Shown here piece by piece: positions 1-8,048 of a stretch of DNA of 64,000 nt. A program made the translations under genes and the position numbers. Location: the NCBI RefSeq assembly GCF_014874095.1, contig NZ_JADBEB010000001.1:7688001-7752000 (forward strand), in the 5' to 3' direction. Numbering within the stretch: the stretch's first letter is position 1; the number at the start of each line of letters is the position of its first letter. The notes under the pieces are model-generated. The model saw only the letters and a list, made by a program, of their open reading frames with translations, had not been told where the DNA came from and did not search any database. Origin of the DNA: Plantactinospora soyae. GTDB taxonomy: Bacteria; Actinomycetota; Actinomycetes; Mycobacteriales; Micromonosporaceae.

Positions 1-1
1 G

Positions 2-154
2 CTGCCCCGCGAGCCGTACCTGCTGGAGTCGAGCCTGCCCGGGGTCTTCGCGGCCGGCGACGTACGGGCCGACTCGGTCAAGCGGGTCGCCTCGGCCGTC
101 GGCGAGGGTGCGATGGTCGTCTCACTGGCCCACCAGTACCTGGCGGCGCAGTGA
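2..154 (+). CDS. C-terminal end of FAD-dependent (thioredoxin-reductase-like) oxidoreductase, partial
   Basis: The reading frame is open from the window edge to a TGA at 152-154. The visible 50 residues hold the FAD-binding C-terminal motif of the pyridine-nucleotide-disulfide oxidoreductase family (GVFAAGDVR, then a helix ending in AVGEGAMVVS). In thioredoxin reductases this GD segment contacts the FAD ribityl and pyrophosphate. The start and catalytic cysteines lie outside the window, so a true thioredoxin reductase cannot be distinguished from a cNMP-domain oxidoreductase. The next gene, a kinase with a cyclic-nucleotide-type domain, begins 61 bases downstream on the same strand, which suggests co-transcription. 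Confidence 0.8.
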   Translation: MPREPYLLESSLPGVFAAGDVRADSVKRVASAVGEGAMVVSLAHQYLAAQ

Positions 155-215
155 CCGGCCGGAGTACCAAGAATCTGCCGGGAACACCGCGACGAGTTCC
201 GGATCGGATGACGAG

Positions 216-1670
216 ATGACCGACGAGGGCGAACGGCTGACGACCGAGGATCTACGGACGCTGTTCCTGTTCGAGTCGCTGGACGACGACAAGCTGGCGT
301 ACGTCCACGAGCACGGGCGGGTCAAGCGGCTGCCGGCCGGCACCGGCGTCTTCGTCGAGGGCGAACCGGCGCAGTGCTTCTACGTCCTGCTCGACGGCAC
401 CGTGGCGCTGACCCGACTGGTGCACGGCGACCAGGTCGAGATCATCCGTACCAGCCATCGCGGCTCGTACGGCGGGGCGACCCAGCCGTACCTCAACGAG
501 GAGCGGGTGCAGACCTACCTGAACAGCATGCGGGCGGTCACCGACGTCACGCTCTTCTCCCTGCCCGCGGAGGTGATCAGCACCGCGATGCGGCGTTGGT
601 TCCCGATGGCGATGCACCTGCTGGACGGGCTGTTCCTCGGCATGCGTACCACGCAGACCGTGGTCGGCGAGCGGGAGCGTCTGCTGGCGCTCGGCTCGCT
701 GTCGGCCGGGTTGACCCACGAGTTGAACAATCCGGCGGCCGCCGCCGTACGGGCCACCTCGGTGCTGCGGGACCGGGTGGCCGGGATGCGGCACAAGCTC
801 GCGATGATCGCCGACGGCCGGCTCGACGGCGAGCGGCTGCATCGCCTGGTGGAACTCCAGGAGGCAGCCGTCAAGAAGGCCGCCTCGGCACCCATCCTCT
901 CGCCACTGGAGACCAGCGACGCCGAGGACGTCCTGACCGACTGGCTGGACGAGCACGACGTCACGGCCGGCTGGGACCTGGCGCCGACGCTGACCGCCGG
1001 TGGGATCGACGTACCGTGGCTGGAGCAGGTCACGGCGGCGGTCCGGCAGGACGACCTGGAGCCGGCGATCCGGTGGCTGACGTACACCGTCGAGACCGAA
1101 CTGCTGCTGGGCGAGGTCGACGACGCCCTCGGCCGGATCACCGGACTGGTCGGGGCGGCGAAGCAGTACTCCCAGATCGACCGGGCGCCGAACCAGACGG
1201 CCGACGTGCACGACCTGCTGGACGCCACGCTCGCGATGTTCAACTCCAAGATCAAGCCCGGGGTCCGGGTCGTCCGGGAGTACGACCGCAGCCTGCCGGC
1301 GATCCCGGTCTACGCCGCCGAACTCAACCAGGTGTGGACCAATCTGATCGACAACGCGCTCTACGCGATCGGGGAGACCGGTGTGCTGACCGTACGCACC
1401 GGGCGGAAGGACGATCGGATCGTGGTCGAGGTCACCGACACCGGACCCGGAATTCCGGCCGACGTCCGTTCGCGGATCTTCGAGCCGTTCTTCACGACGA
1501 AGCCGATCGGCGACGGCACCGGGCTCGGACTGGACATCTCGTACCGCATCGTGGTCAACAAGCATCACGGGGACATCCGGGTCGACTCCGAGCCGGGCCG
1601 TACCAGTTTCCGGGTCAGCCTGCCGATAGCCGGTCTCCGGGCCGAAACCCCGGACGGTACGCCGGGCTGA
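216..1670 (+). CDS. Sensor histidine kinase with N-terminal cyclic-nucleotide-binding-type domain
   Basis: A 484-residue soluble protein. Residues ~10-130 resemble a cNMP/CRP-like sensor fold (PAGTGVFVEGEPAQCFYVLL, then a GGATQPYLNEE stretch). The dimerization/phosphoacceptor box is at ~160-175 (LTHELNNPAAA, His168). The HATPase domain at ~375-475 has an N box around Asn380, DTGPGIP at 408-414 and TGLGLD at ~435. No membrane segments are seen, so it should sense an internal ligand or redox state together with the adjacent flavoprotein (inference). No response regulator is adjacent. ATG 216 was chosen because the upstream codons (from 108) lie inside the previous gene and are not domain-like. 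Confidence 0.88.
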   Translation: MTDEGERLTTEDLRTLFLFESLDDDKLAYVHEHGRVKRLPAGTGVFVEGEPAQCFYVLLDGTVALTRLVHGDQVEIIRTSHRGSYGGATQPYLNEERVQTYLNSMRAVTDVTLFSLPAEVISTAMRRWFPMAMHLLDGLFLGMRTTQTVVGERERLLALGSLSAGLTHELNNPAAAAVRATSVLRDRVAGMRHKLAMIADGRLDGERLHRLVELQEAAVKKAASAPILSPLETSDAEDVLTDWLDEHDVTAGWDLAPTLTAGGIDVPWLEQVTAAVRQDDLEPAIRWLTYTVETELLLGEVDDALGRITGLVGAAKQYSQIDRAPNQTADVHDLLDATLAMFNSKIKPGVRVVREYDRSLPAIPVYAAELNQVWTNLIDNALYAIGETGVLTVRTGRKDDRIVVEVTDTGPGIPADVRSRIFEPFFTTKPIGDGTGLGLDISYRIVVNKHHGDIRVDSEPGRTSFRVSLPIAGLRAETPDGTPG

Positions 1671-1724
1671 GCCGGCCTCGGTCGCCGCCGACGCCGAACG
1701 GCGGGTCCGCTCGTCGAGCGTGAG

Positions 1725-1818
1725 GTCAGCCGGTCCAGCGGAAGTCAGCCGGTCCAGCGGAAGTCAGCTGGTCGAGCGGAAGTCAGCTGGTCGAGCGGAA
1801 GTCAGCTGGTCGAGCGGA
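1725..1818. repeat. 19-bp tandem repeat x5 carrying the sigC stop codon
   Basis: Five consecutive 19-bp units begin at 1725, 1744, 1763, 1782 and 1801; each starts GTCAGC and ends near AGCGGAA (the last lacks the final A). Two units have C and three have T/G at the variable positions. The unit at 1801 contains the TGA stop (TCA on this strand, 1802-1804) of the minus-strand sigma factor gene, so four extra copies of its last codons plus stop lie in the gap between the two convergent genes. The unit length is not a multiple of three. Confidence 0.9.
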
Positions 1819-2389
1819 GCCGACGGCCGGTGCCGGTGCCGTCCGATCGCATGGCCGCGACAAGATCCTCGCGGGCACGGGCCACCCGGGACCGGATGGT
1901 GCCGACCGGGCAGTCGCAGACCTCGGCCGCCTCGGCGTAGCTCAGGCCGGCCACCTGGGTCGCGACGAACGCCTCCCGGCGATCGCGCGGCAGGTCCGCC
2001 AACAGCCGGGCGAGCTCGACTGCGCCCTCGAACCCGGTGCTCTCCCTGGCGAGTTCGGCGTCGGCGGCGAGTTGCCAGTCCGGCAACGACGCCACCCGGG
2101 GCCGCCGCATGGACATCCGGATGTGATCCGCGCAGGCCCGCCGGGCGATCGCCAGCAGCCAGGTCTTCGCGGCCGACCTGGCGGCGAAGCCGGGCAGGCC
2201 GCGCATCGCGCGCAGGTACGTCTCCTGGGTCAGATCCTCCGCCTCCCCGGCACCCACGAGGTGCGAGACGAACCGGTGCACATCGTGCTGGGTCGCCCGG
2301 ATGAAAGCCGCCGCTGCCGACCGGTCGCCGGCCTTGGCGGCCAGTGCCCAGAGGGTGATCTCGTCGTTCTCGACGCCGGGGGAAGGCAT
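1802..2389 (-). CDS. sigC: ECF RNA polymerase sigma factor, SigC family
   Basis: A 195-residue ECF sigma factor. Region 2 is at ~15-95 (FIRATQHDVHRFV, then EDLTQETYLRAMRGLPGFAA), followed by a conserved KTWLLAIARRACADHIR stretch. Region 4 is at ~125-185 (AGLSYAEAAEVCDCPVGTIRSR, a helix-turn-helix). These motifs closely resemble mycobacterial SigC. ATG 2389 was chosen because it gives the normal ECF N-terminus; the frame stays open upstream without similarity. The gene is divergent from a zf-HC2 membrane protein 117 bp away, the usual place for a cognate anti-sigma factor. Its 3' end lies in a five-copy tandem repeat that includes its stop codon. Confidence 0.9.
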   Translation of the reverse strand: MPSPGVENDEITLWALAAKAGDRSAAAAFIRATQHDVHRFVSHLVGAGEAEDLTQETYLRAMRGLPGFAARSAAKTWLLAIARRACADHIRMSMRRPRVASLPDWQLAADAELARESTGFEGAVELARLLADLPRDRREAFVATQVAGLSYAEAAEVCDCPVGTIRSRVARAREDLVAAMRSDGTGTGRRLRSTS

Positions 2390-2506
2390 GTCCCCCAAGC
2401 TACCTGGGCCGGCCGCCGGCACGAATACCCCCGGTGGGCATGTAAACGGCGAAACAACCGGTACCCCGCCGGGAACCAGGACCGGCCCGGGGCCGACTAT
2501 GTCAGT

Positions 2507-3265
2507 GTGGGCTGCGAACAATATCGAGAAGCCTTGTCGGCACGGTTGGACGGCGAGGACCAGCCGGGCGAGCGGGCCGGGGCAGATCGCCATCTCGCCG
2601 GCTGCGCGGAGTGCCGAATCTGGCTGGACCGCGCGACGGCACTCAACCGGCTGGCCCGGACCAGCGTCGTCCCGCCGCCCATGGCGGTCGACGAGGACCT
2701 CCTCGCGGCCGCGCCGGGCCCGGGCCGGGCACGCCTCGCCGGTACGCTCCGGATCGCGCTCGGCGTCGTCGGCGTCGCCCAGTTCCTCCTCGGCGCGGCA
2801 CAGATCGCCGGGATCGGTGATACCGGTCATCCGCACGGCCTCGATGTCGTCCTCGGCGGCGGCCCCAACCATCTGTGGCACGAGTCGGCCGCCTGGAACG
2901 TCGCACTCGGCGCCGGATTCACCTGGATCGCGATCCGCCGTACCCGGCCGGTGGGCCTGGTTCCGACGCTCACCGCGTTCGTCGCCGTACTCACCCTGCT
3001 CTCCACCAACGACGCGATAGCCGGACGGGTCGACCTCGGCCGGATCTTGAGTCACGGGCTGATCCTCGCCGGCTATCTCCTCATCCTCGGCCTGTCCCGA
3101 CCGACCTTCGAATCGGACGGGCCGCCCACCTGGCAGGAACGGCGGAGCGGATCGGCGTGGCGGGCCACCTTCGAGGAGGACGAGGTCCCCGCGCCGCCAC
3201 GGCTGCGGCTGGTCCGGAGTCGGCCGCGTACGGCGCAGGCCCGCAGCCACCGCCGGGCCGCCTGA
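2507..3265 (+). CDS. zf-HC2-type membrane protein, putative anti-sigma factor
   Basis: About 252 residues from GTG 2507. The N-terminus has the zinc-binding pattern of anti-sigma factors: CEQYREALSARLDGE, then H-x3-C-x2-C (HLAGCAEC). Several hydrophobic segments follow (IALGVVGVAQFLLGAAQIAG; VALGAGFTWIAI; VGLVPTLTAFVAVLTLL; LILAGYLLILGLS), then a basic cytoplasmic tail rich in Arg. Divergent placement beside sigC suggests it binds SigC and releases it on a signal, possibly a metal or redox one (inference). Imperfect copies of the terminal GCCGCCTGA segment recur at 3284 and 3303. Confidence 0.75.
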   Translation: MGCEQYREALSARLDGEDQPGERAGADRHLAGCAECRIWLDRATALNRLARTSVVPPPMAVDEDLLAAAPGPGRARLAGTLRIALGVVGVAQFLLGAAQIAGIGDTGHPHGLDVVLGGGPNHLWHESAAWNVALGAGFTWIAIRRTRPVGLVPTLTAFVAVLTLLSTNDAIAGRVDLGRILSHGLILAGYLLILGLSRPTFESDGPPTWQERRSGSAWRATFEEDEVPAPPRLRLVRSRPRTAQARSHRRAA

Positions 3266-3378
3266 CGACCAACAGGCCTCCTTGCCGCCTGACGCCTGAC
3301 GGGCCGCCTGATGCGCCCAACGGGCCGACCCGGAATCAGCGGACCCGCGTCCCCGGATCCGGAGGTCGGCGACGTGGA

Positions 3379-4134
3379 TCAACTCGTGGCGACGAGCCAG
3401 CCGGCGCTGGCGATGCCGATCGTCAGGACACCGAGCCGGAGTACCCGGTCGGACAGGCGCCGGGCCAGCCTGCCGCCGAGGTGCCCACCGGCAAGGCTGG
3501 TGCTCGCGAGCACCAGCACGGCCGCCCAGTGCACCGGACCGAAGACCGCGAACGCGACGGCGGCCAGCGTATTGATCAGCAGTGACAGCCAGCCCTTGAT
3601 CGCGTTGACCTCCTGCAAGGCCTGGTTGAGTACGGTGGCGAGCACCGCGAACAGCAGGACGCCGAGACCGGCACCGAAGTAGGCGCCGTACGCCCCGGCG
3701 ACGAGAATGCCGGCGTACGCCCAGAGCGGGCGGGCCCCCTCGGCACCGGTACGGGCCCGCAGCAGCCGGGACAGCTTCGGCTGTACGACGATCAGGACGC
3801 AGCCCCCGACCAGCAGGAACGGTACGGCCCGGGTGAACGCGTCGGGCGGCAGCAGAAGCAGCAGCGCCGCCCCCATCCCCGCCCCGACCAGCGCGATGAG
3901 CCCGCCGAGCACGGCGAGCCGGCGCTGACCCACCAACTCCCGCCGGTACGCCACCGCCGTGCCGAGGTAGCCGGGAAGCAGCCCGACCGTGTTCGTGACG
4001 TTGGCGGCCAGCGGTGGCAGGCCCAGCCACAGCAACGCGGGGAAGGAGAGCAGCGAACCGCCCCCGGCCACGGCGTTGATCGTGCCCGCGACGAATCCGG
4101 CGACCGCGATCACCACGATCTCGGCCGGTGTCAT
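3379..4134 (-). CDS. TauE/SafE family membrane exporter
   Basis: A 251-residue integral membrane protein of the sulfite exporter TauE/SafE (DUF81) family. The N-terminus has the typical pattern with FVAGTINAVAGGGSLLSFPAL, followed by the duplicated second half (YAGILVAGAYGAYFGAGLGVLL). About seven or eight hydrophobic helices can be traced. Members move anions such as sulfite, sulfoacetate or other organosulfur compounds across the cytoplasmic membrane; the substrate cannot be read here. ATG 4134 is followed directly by the family-typical N-terminus. A 21-bp tandem repeat lies 29 bp upstream and may affect expression. Confidence 0.85.
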   Translation of the reverse strand: MTPAEIVVIAVAGFVAGTINAVAGGGSLLSFPALLWLGLPPLAANVTNTVGLLPGYLGTAVAYRRELVGQRRLAVLGGLIALVGAGMGAALLLLLPPDAFTRAVPFLLVGGCVLIVVQPKLSRLLRARTGAEGARPLWAYAGILVAGAYGAYFGAGLGVLLFAVLATVLNQALQEVNAIKGWLSLLINTLAAVAFAVFGPVHWAAVLVLASTSLAGGHLGGRLARRLSDRVLRLGVLTIGIASAGWLVATS

Positions 4135-4162
4135 GCCGTCTCCCCGCTCCGCTCGCCGGCGT

Positions 4163-4240
4163 CATGACCCGGCAGAGCGGCGCCATGACCCGGCAGAGCG
4201 GCGTCATGACCCGGCAGAGCGGCGTCATGACCGGGCAGAC
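4163..4240. repeat. 21-bp tandem repeat, about 3.7 copies, upstream of tauE-like gene
   Basis: Units start at 4163, 4184, 4205 and 4226, each beginning CATGACC-GGCAGAGCGGCG-; the last is cut short. One copy has C for T at its last position and the last has one further change. The array begins 29 bp upstream of the minus-strand start codon of the TauE-like gene, so it falls in its 5' untranslated or promoter region. No promoter motif was recognised within the unit. Confidence 0.88.
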
Positions 4241-4319
4241 CGTACCGGCCGGTTTCCCTGGGCCGGGGCGGACCGGGGTGGCCCACGGGGCGCCACGCGG
4301 AGTCACGACCACCATTCAT

Positions 4320-5024
4320 CGGCGGTTGTCGCCTTTCTCGTCAAACTTCCTGCTGCAATCCCGGCGGTTGGTCGCGACGGGCGGAGGGGTCGGCCCGGGA
4401 CTGGTGGGGCAGCCGTCGGGCCGCCAACCGGACCCTGGCGGTCGCGACTTCCCGCCGCACGGCGAGTTCCCCCGCGCGTGCGCCTCCTTGATCAGTTTGA
4501 CCGGCCCGAAAATCGGAGTGGACGGTGCCCCACGTTGACCGAGTCGCACGGCACACCGCCCCCGAGAGCCGGGGACTGGAGCAGGTCTTCATGCTGCCGC
4601 CGCGCGTCGGCGCCAACCGGTGTGGCCGGGTACTGGGACCGGCTCGGGAACCTTGGCGAGGTCGCCCGAGACGGTGCGCGCGGCGATCCTCCGTACCGGC
4701 AGCGGCGTCACCGACCACCCGGACCGCTCGGGGCGCTCGGGGCGGTGACGGGGCGGGCCCGGCGCGGCAACGGCGGCTCCTGCGGACGGGGCGGATCCGC
4801 AATTGGATCGAGCCGGATCGGACGACCCCGGTGGCGGTCTCGACGCGCAGATCTGGCACGCCGACCTGCGACGGGGGCGCAGCAACGCATTCCGAGCTGG
4901 CGCGCGGCGGGCGGCGTACCCGGTATCAGGCTGCCGGACCGGGCCCGGTCTCGATCGTCGTCGCGGGCAGCGGCGTGGAGGTGGACACGGTCGGCGCCGT
5001 CAGTCCGACGGCCGCCGGAGGGCG
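4320..5024. other. Region without a convincing gene
   Basis: About 700 bp between the TauE-like gene and the DUF6582-like gene. Open frames exist on both strands, but their translations are arginine- and proline-rich, lack recognisable domains and show no consistent codon-position bias. Nothing resembling a tRNA, riboswitch or insertion sequence end was seen. It may be a decayed gene region or a long regulatory gap. Confidence 0.5.
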
Positions 5025-5321
5025 TCAGTGCGCCGGGTTCACCGTGTGCGGACGCTTGCCCAGCTGCCGCCAGTCGGACTCGGCGACCTGGATGTCGTAG
5101 TGCTTCGCCGCCGCGAGAATGTTCGCGAACGCCTGGTCGCGCTCGGCGTCGCTGACACCGTGGGTCTGGTCGAACCGGGCCAGGGCGTTTCGCACATGCG
5201 AGGCGTCGGTGAGCGGTTCCTTCCGCTTGTCCGGGAAGGCGAAGGCGCTGTCCGGCAACTCCCGGGACTGCTTACTGCTGATCGCGCCGTGCTGGTCGAT
5301 CGGCTTCCAGGTGGTCTTCAT
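5025..5321 (-). CDS. Small DUF6582-like protein
   Basis: A 98-residue soluble protein (begins MKTTWKPIDQHGAIS, ends near RPHTVNPAH). The pattern of a short Lys/Asp-rich N-terminus (SKQSRELPDSAFAFPDKRKEPL), 'DASHVRNALARFDQTHGVSDAERDQAF' spread over the middle, and a helical C-terminus matches small conserved proteins often annotated DUF6582; some are found in phage or mobile contexts. The function is unknown. It stands alone, with no operon partner, in a gene-poor stretch. ATG 5321 is the natural start. Confidence 0.7.
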   Translation of the reverse strand: MKTTWKPIDQHGAISSKQSRELPDSAFAFPDKRKEPLTDASHVRNALARFDQTHGVSDAERDQAFANILAAAKHYDIQVAESDWRQLGKRPHTVNPAH

Positions 5322-5588
5322 CCGGTTCCTCCTCGCTCGTCGCTCCCGAACCGGTTCCTCCGGACCGAAATTCCTCCTACCCCGTGCCGCCTCCTCCTAC
5401 CCGGTGTCGCCGGGGATAACCGGGCTGCCCGCCGTAGACGGCCAGCCCAACTCGGGAGCCGGCCAGCCCAACTCGGAAACCGGCCGGCCCGACCCCGCCC
5501 CGCGCGGCACCGCCACCCCGGTCGGAAGTTGGTCACCGTCGACGAACGGCATCCGGCGAAACTGCTGCACAACGATGCATTGACATTA

Positions 5589-5605
5589 TTAGTTAACTTT
5601 CCTAA
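5589..5605. promoter_or_regulatory. AT-rich inverted element upstream of chitinase gene
   Basis: Within the 470-bp gap 5322-5791 a sharply AT-rich island contains TTAGTTAACTTTCCTAA, with TTAG/CTAA ends in inverted orientation, 187 bp before the chitinase start and preceded by TTGACATTAT (5580-5589), which resembles a -35 region. Similar AT-rich palindromes occur upstream of secreted glycoside hydrolase genes in related actinomycetes (recalled, not searched). The rest of the gap holds a partial 21-bp duplication (about 5440-5485) and no gene. Confidence 0.45.
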
Positions 5606-5791
5606 TGTTTCAGCCACTCAGCCACATCGATCCCGACCCGCCCCGCCGGCAGAGGCGCCGGAACCTGCTCACCCCCGGCACCGCGCGCCTCGCCAGCACA
5701 CCCCCGGGTCCGCTCGCCCACGCCGATGGGCGGGCGATCGCACACGGGTCGGATCGATCCACTGAGGTGCCAGCGACAGAAGGGATCGTTG

Positions 5792-7216
5792 ATGTCATCC
5801 ACCATGAGCGCCGAGCAGGCCCACCCGCCGGGACGTCGCCGCGGCGTCCGCTCCATGCTGTCCGTCGGGGCGCTCGCGCTCGCCACCGCCGCGGCCGGGA
5901 CCACTCTCGCGATCGCCCCGGAATCCCCCGCCGAGGCCGTCGTGCTGCCCAACAACTTCAAGAGCGTCGGCTACATGCCGAGTTGGGCCGGCGACGTCAA
6001 CACCGTCCAGTACGGCAAGCTGACCCACATCAACTACGCCTTCGTCCTGCCGAACGCGAACGGCACGCTGCGGGCGGTGGAGAACCCGAGCAAGCTCTCG
6101 GCACTGGTGTCCCGGGCCCACGGCAGCAACGTCAAGGTGTCGATCGCGATCGGTGGCTGGAACGACGGCGACGACTCGGCATTCGAGGCGCTGGCCGGCA
6201 ACGCGTCGAGCCGGACCACGTTCGTGAACAGCGTGATCAGCTTCGTCAGCCAGTACAACCTGGACGGCGTCGACATGGACTGGGAGTACCCGGACCCGGG
6301 CACCTCGGCCAACAACTACACCGCGCTGATGCAGCAGTTGAGCGGCCAGTTGCGCAGTCGCGGCAAGCTGCTGACCGCAGCCGTCGTCTCCGAGGGCGGC
6401 ACCGTGAACGGCGTGCAGCCGGCGGTCTTCGGCTACGTCGACTGGCTCAACATCATGGCGTACGACGGCGGCAGCCCGCACGCCAACTACGACTGGTCGA
6501 TCAACAGCGTCAACATCTGGAAGTCCCGTGGCCTGCCGGCCAGCAAGGCCGTGCTGGGCGTACCGTTCTACAGCCGGCCCGGGTACTACACCTACTCCGC
6601 GCTGGTCGCGATGGACCCGGCGAACGCCAACCGGGACTGCACCACCGCCGGTGGGGCGCAACAGTGCTACAACGGCATCCCGACGGTGAAGCGTAAGACG
6701 CAGTGGGCCCTGGCCAACGCCGGCGGCATGATGAACTGGGAGCTGTCCCAGGACACCAACAACGCCACCTCGCTGGTCAGCGCCATCTACGACACGGTGA
6801 TGGGCGGCACCACGCCACCGCCGACCGGCGGCCGGACCGGGCAGATCACCGGTATCGGCGGCAAGTGCGTCGACGTGGCGTCGGCCTCCAGCGCCAACGG
6901 CGCGGCGGTCCAGCTCTTCGCCTGCAACGGCAGCAACGCCCAGCAGTGGACGGTCGGCGCCGACAGCACGCTCCGGGCCCTCGGCAAGTGCGCCGACATC
7001 ACCGCCGCTGCCACCACCAACGGCGCCAAGGTGCAGCTCTACGACTGCAACGGCACCGGAGCGCAGGTCTGGCAGGCGCAGAGCAACGGCACGTTGCGCA
7101 ACCCGACCTCGAACAAGTGCCTGGACGCCAGCAACAACAGTTCTGCCGACGGCACCCGGCTGCAGATCTGGGACTGCTTCGGCGGCGCCAACCAGGTCTG
7201 GCGGCTACCAGCCTGA
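5792..7216 (+). CDS. Secreted GH18 chitinase with C-terminal ricin-B/CBM13 domain
   Basis: A 474-residue exported enzyme. The Arg-rich n-region and hydrophobic core (SMLSVGALALATAAAGTTLA) form a signal peptide. The GH18 domain spans ~54-340: strand motif KVSIAIGGWN near 115-124, and catalytic DxxDxDxE (LDGVDMDWE) with Asp158, Asp161, Asp163 and acid Glu165, all intact. A short PPPTGG linker leads to a beta-trefoil lectin at ~350-474 with CVD/QW-type repeats (CVDVASASSANGAAVQLFAC). It should hydrolyse chitin or related glucosaminides outside the cell. AAGGGAT lies upstream of ATG 5792; ATG 5804 is possible. A strong hairpin follows the gene. Confidence 0.93.
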   Translation: MSSTMSAEQAHPPGRRRGVRSMLSVGALALATAAAGTTLAIAPESPAEAVVLPNNFKSVGYMPSWAGDVNTVQYGKLTHINYAFVLPNANGTLRAVENPSKLSALVSRAHGSNVKVSIAIGGWNDGDDSAFEALAGNASSRTTFVNSVISFVSQYNLDGVDMDWEYPDPGTSANNYTALMQQLSGQLRSRGKLLTAAVVSEGGTVNGVQPAVFGYVDWLNIMAYDGGSPHANYDWSINSVNIWKSRGLPASKAVLGVPFYSRPGYYTYSALVAMDPANANRDCTTAGGAQQCYNGIPTVKRKTQWALANAGGMMNWELSQDTNNATSLVSAIYDTVMGGTTPPPTGGRTGQITGIGGKCVDVASASSANGAAVQLFACNGSNAQQWTVGADSTLRALGKCADITAAATTNGAKVQLYDCNGTGAQVWQAQSNGTLRNPTSNKCLDASNNSSADGTRLQIWDCFGGANQVWRLPA

Positions 7217-7231
7217 TCCAGGCACCCGCAC

Positions 7232-7262
7232 CCGGCCCGGCCGCCACAAGCGGCCGGGCCGG
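7232..7262 (+). terminator. Hairpin terminator after chitinase gene
   Basis: A perfect 13-bp GC stem (CCGGCCCGGCCGC / GCGGCCGGGCCGG) with a CACAA loop begins 16 bases after the chitinase stop. There is no T-tract, as is common in actinomycetes. It also separates the convergent TetR gene. Confidence 0.75.
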
Positions 7263-7302
7263 ACTGCGTTCAACCCCTCCTGGGTACGACGAACACCTGC
7301 CT

Positions 7303-7938
7303 CTACGTCACGGATTCGACGTCCGGCAGCATCGCGGGGTCGGTGGCGGCGTCGTGCAGGCGCCTGCGGATGGCGGCCCTGCCCCGCTGGTACGCGGCGG
7401 GGTCGTCGTGTAGCAGCGAGACGGCGTTCGCGGTTTCCATGAACGCGATCAGCTCGAAGGCGAGTTGGTTGGCGTCGGTGTCGTCGACGAGTTCCCCGAG
7501 CTGGCGGGCGTCTTCGACGGTACGCGCCACCAGGCGGATCCAGTCCCGGCTGGCGGCGGCGACGGCGTCCCGTACCCGGCCCGGACGAGCGTCGAACTCG
7601 GCGGTGACCGTGAAGAAGAAGCATCCGCCGGGGAAGACCCGCCGCTGCGAGTAGCTCAGCCAGTTCTCGCACAGCCGCCACACCCGACCCAGGCCCGGCG
7701 GTACGGCCAACGCGGGCCGGACGACCTCGTCGAGGTAGATGCCCGCCGCTACTCGGATCGTGGCGAGTTGGAGCTCCTCCTTCGAGCCGAAGTAGCCGAA
7801 CAGTCCGCTCTTGCTCACGCCGAGGTCGGTGGCCAACCGTCCGATCGACAGTCCCTCCAGACCGTCCATGGAGGCGATGTCCGCCGCCCGGCGCAGGACC
7901 ACGTTCCGCGCCCGCTCATCTCGTGGTCGGCCCGCCAT
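7303..7938 (-). CDS. TetR/AcrR family transcriptional regulator
   Basis: A 211-residue repressor-type protein. The N-terminal helix-turn-helix is at ~10-55 (GLSIGRLATDLGVSKSGLFGYFGSKEELQ), followed by a helical ligand/dimer domain of the TetR_C type (FPGGCFFFTVTAEFDARPGRVRD). ATG 7938 gives the standard MAGRPRDER N-terminus; the frame stays open upstream to 8034 but would run through the operator. It is divergent from the gene at 8049, and two palindromes sharing the CGAACGTTCG core lie between them, so autoregulation and repression of that gene are likely. Confidence 0.9.
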   Translation of the reverse strand: MAGRPRDERARNVVLRRAADIASMDGLEGLSIGRLATDLGVSKSGLFGYFGSKEELQLATIRVAAGIYLDEVVRPALAVPPGLGRVWRLCENWLSYSQRRVFPGGCFFFTVTAEFDARPGRVRDAVAAASRDWIRLVARTVEDARQLGELVDDTDANQLAFELIAFMETANAVSLLHDDPAAYQRGRAAIRRRLHDAATDPAMLPDVESVT

Positions 7939-7955
7939 CCCGCTCCTTCCAGGTA

Positions 7956-8032
7956 CGAACGTTCGGACAATGGTATGCCTCGGGCGGGAAAATCGCGCCT
8001 GGTAGGGTAATTTACAGCACGAACGTTCGTGC
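7956..8032. promoter_or_regulatory. Paired TetR-type operators
   Basis: The core CGAACGTTCG occurs at 7956-7965 and, extended to the perfect 16-bp palindrome GCACGAACGTTCGTGC, at 8017-8032. The centres are 64 bp apart, one near each divergent start codon (7938 and 8049). The likely ligand-controlled binder is the neighbouring TetR protein (inference). Confidence 0.75.
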
Positions 8033-8048
8033 ATTGAAGGGCGGGATC

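Noticed and set aside
1725-1818. Possible CRISPR array
   Set aside because: The 19-bp units are directly adjacent with no spacers.
4525-5100. Plus-strand open frame of 191 codons in the gene-poor region
   Set aside because: Arg/Gly/Thr-rich translation with no domain or codon-position signal and overlap with the DUF6582-like gene.
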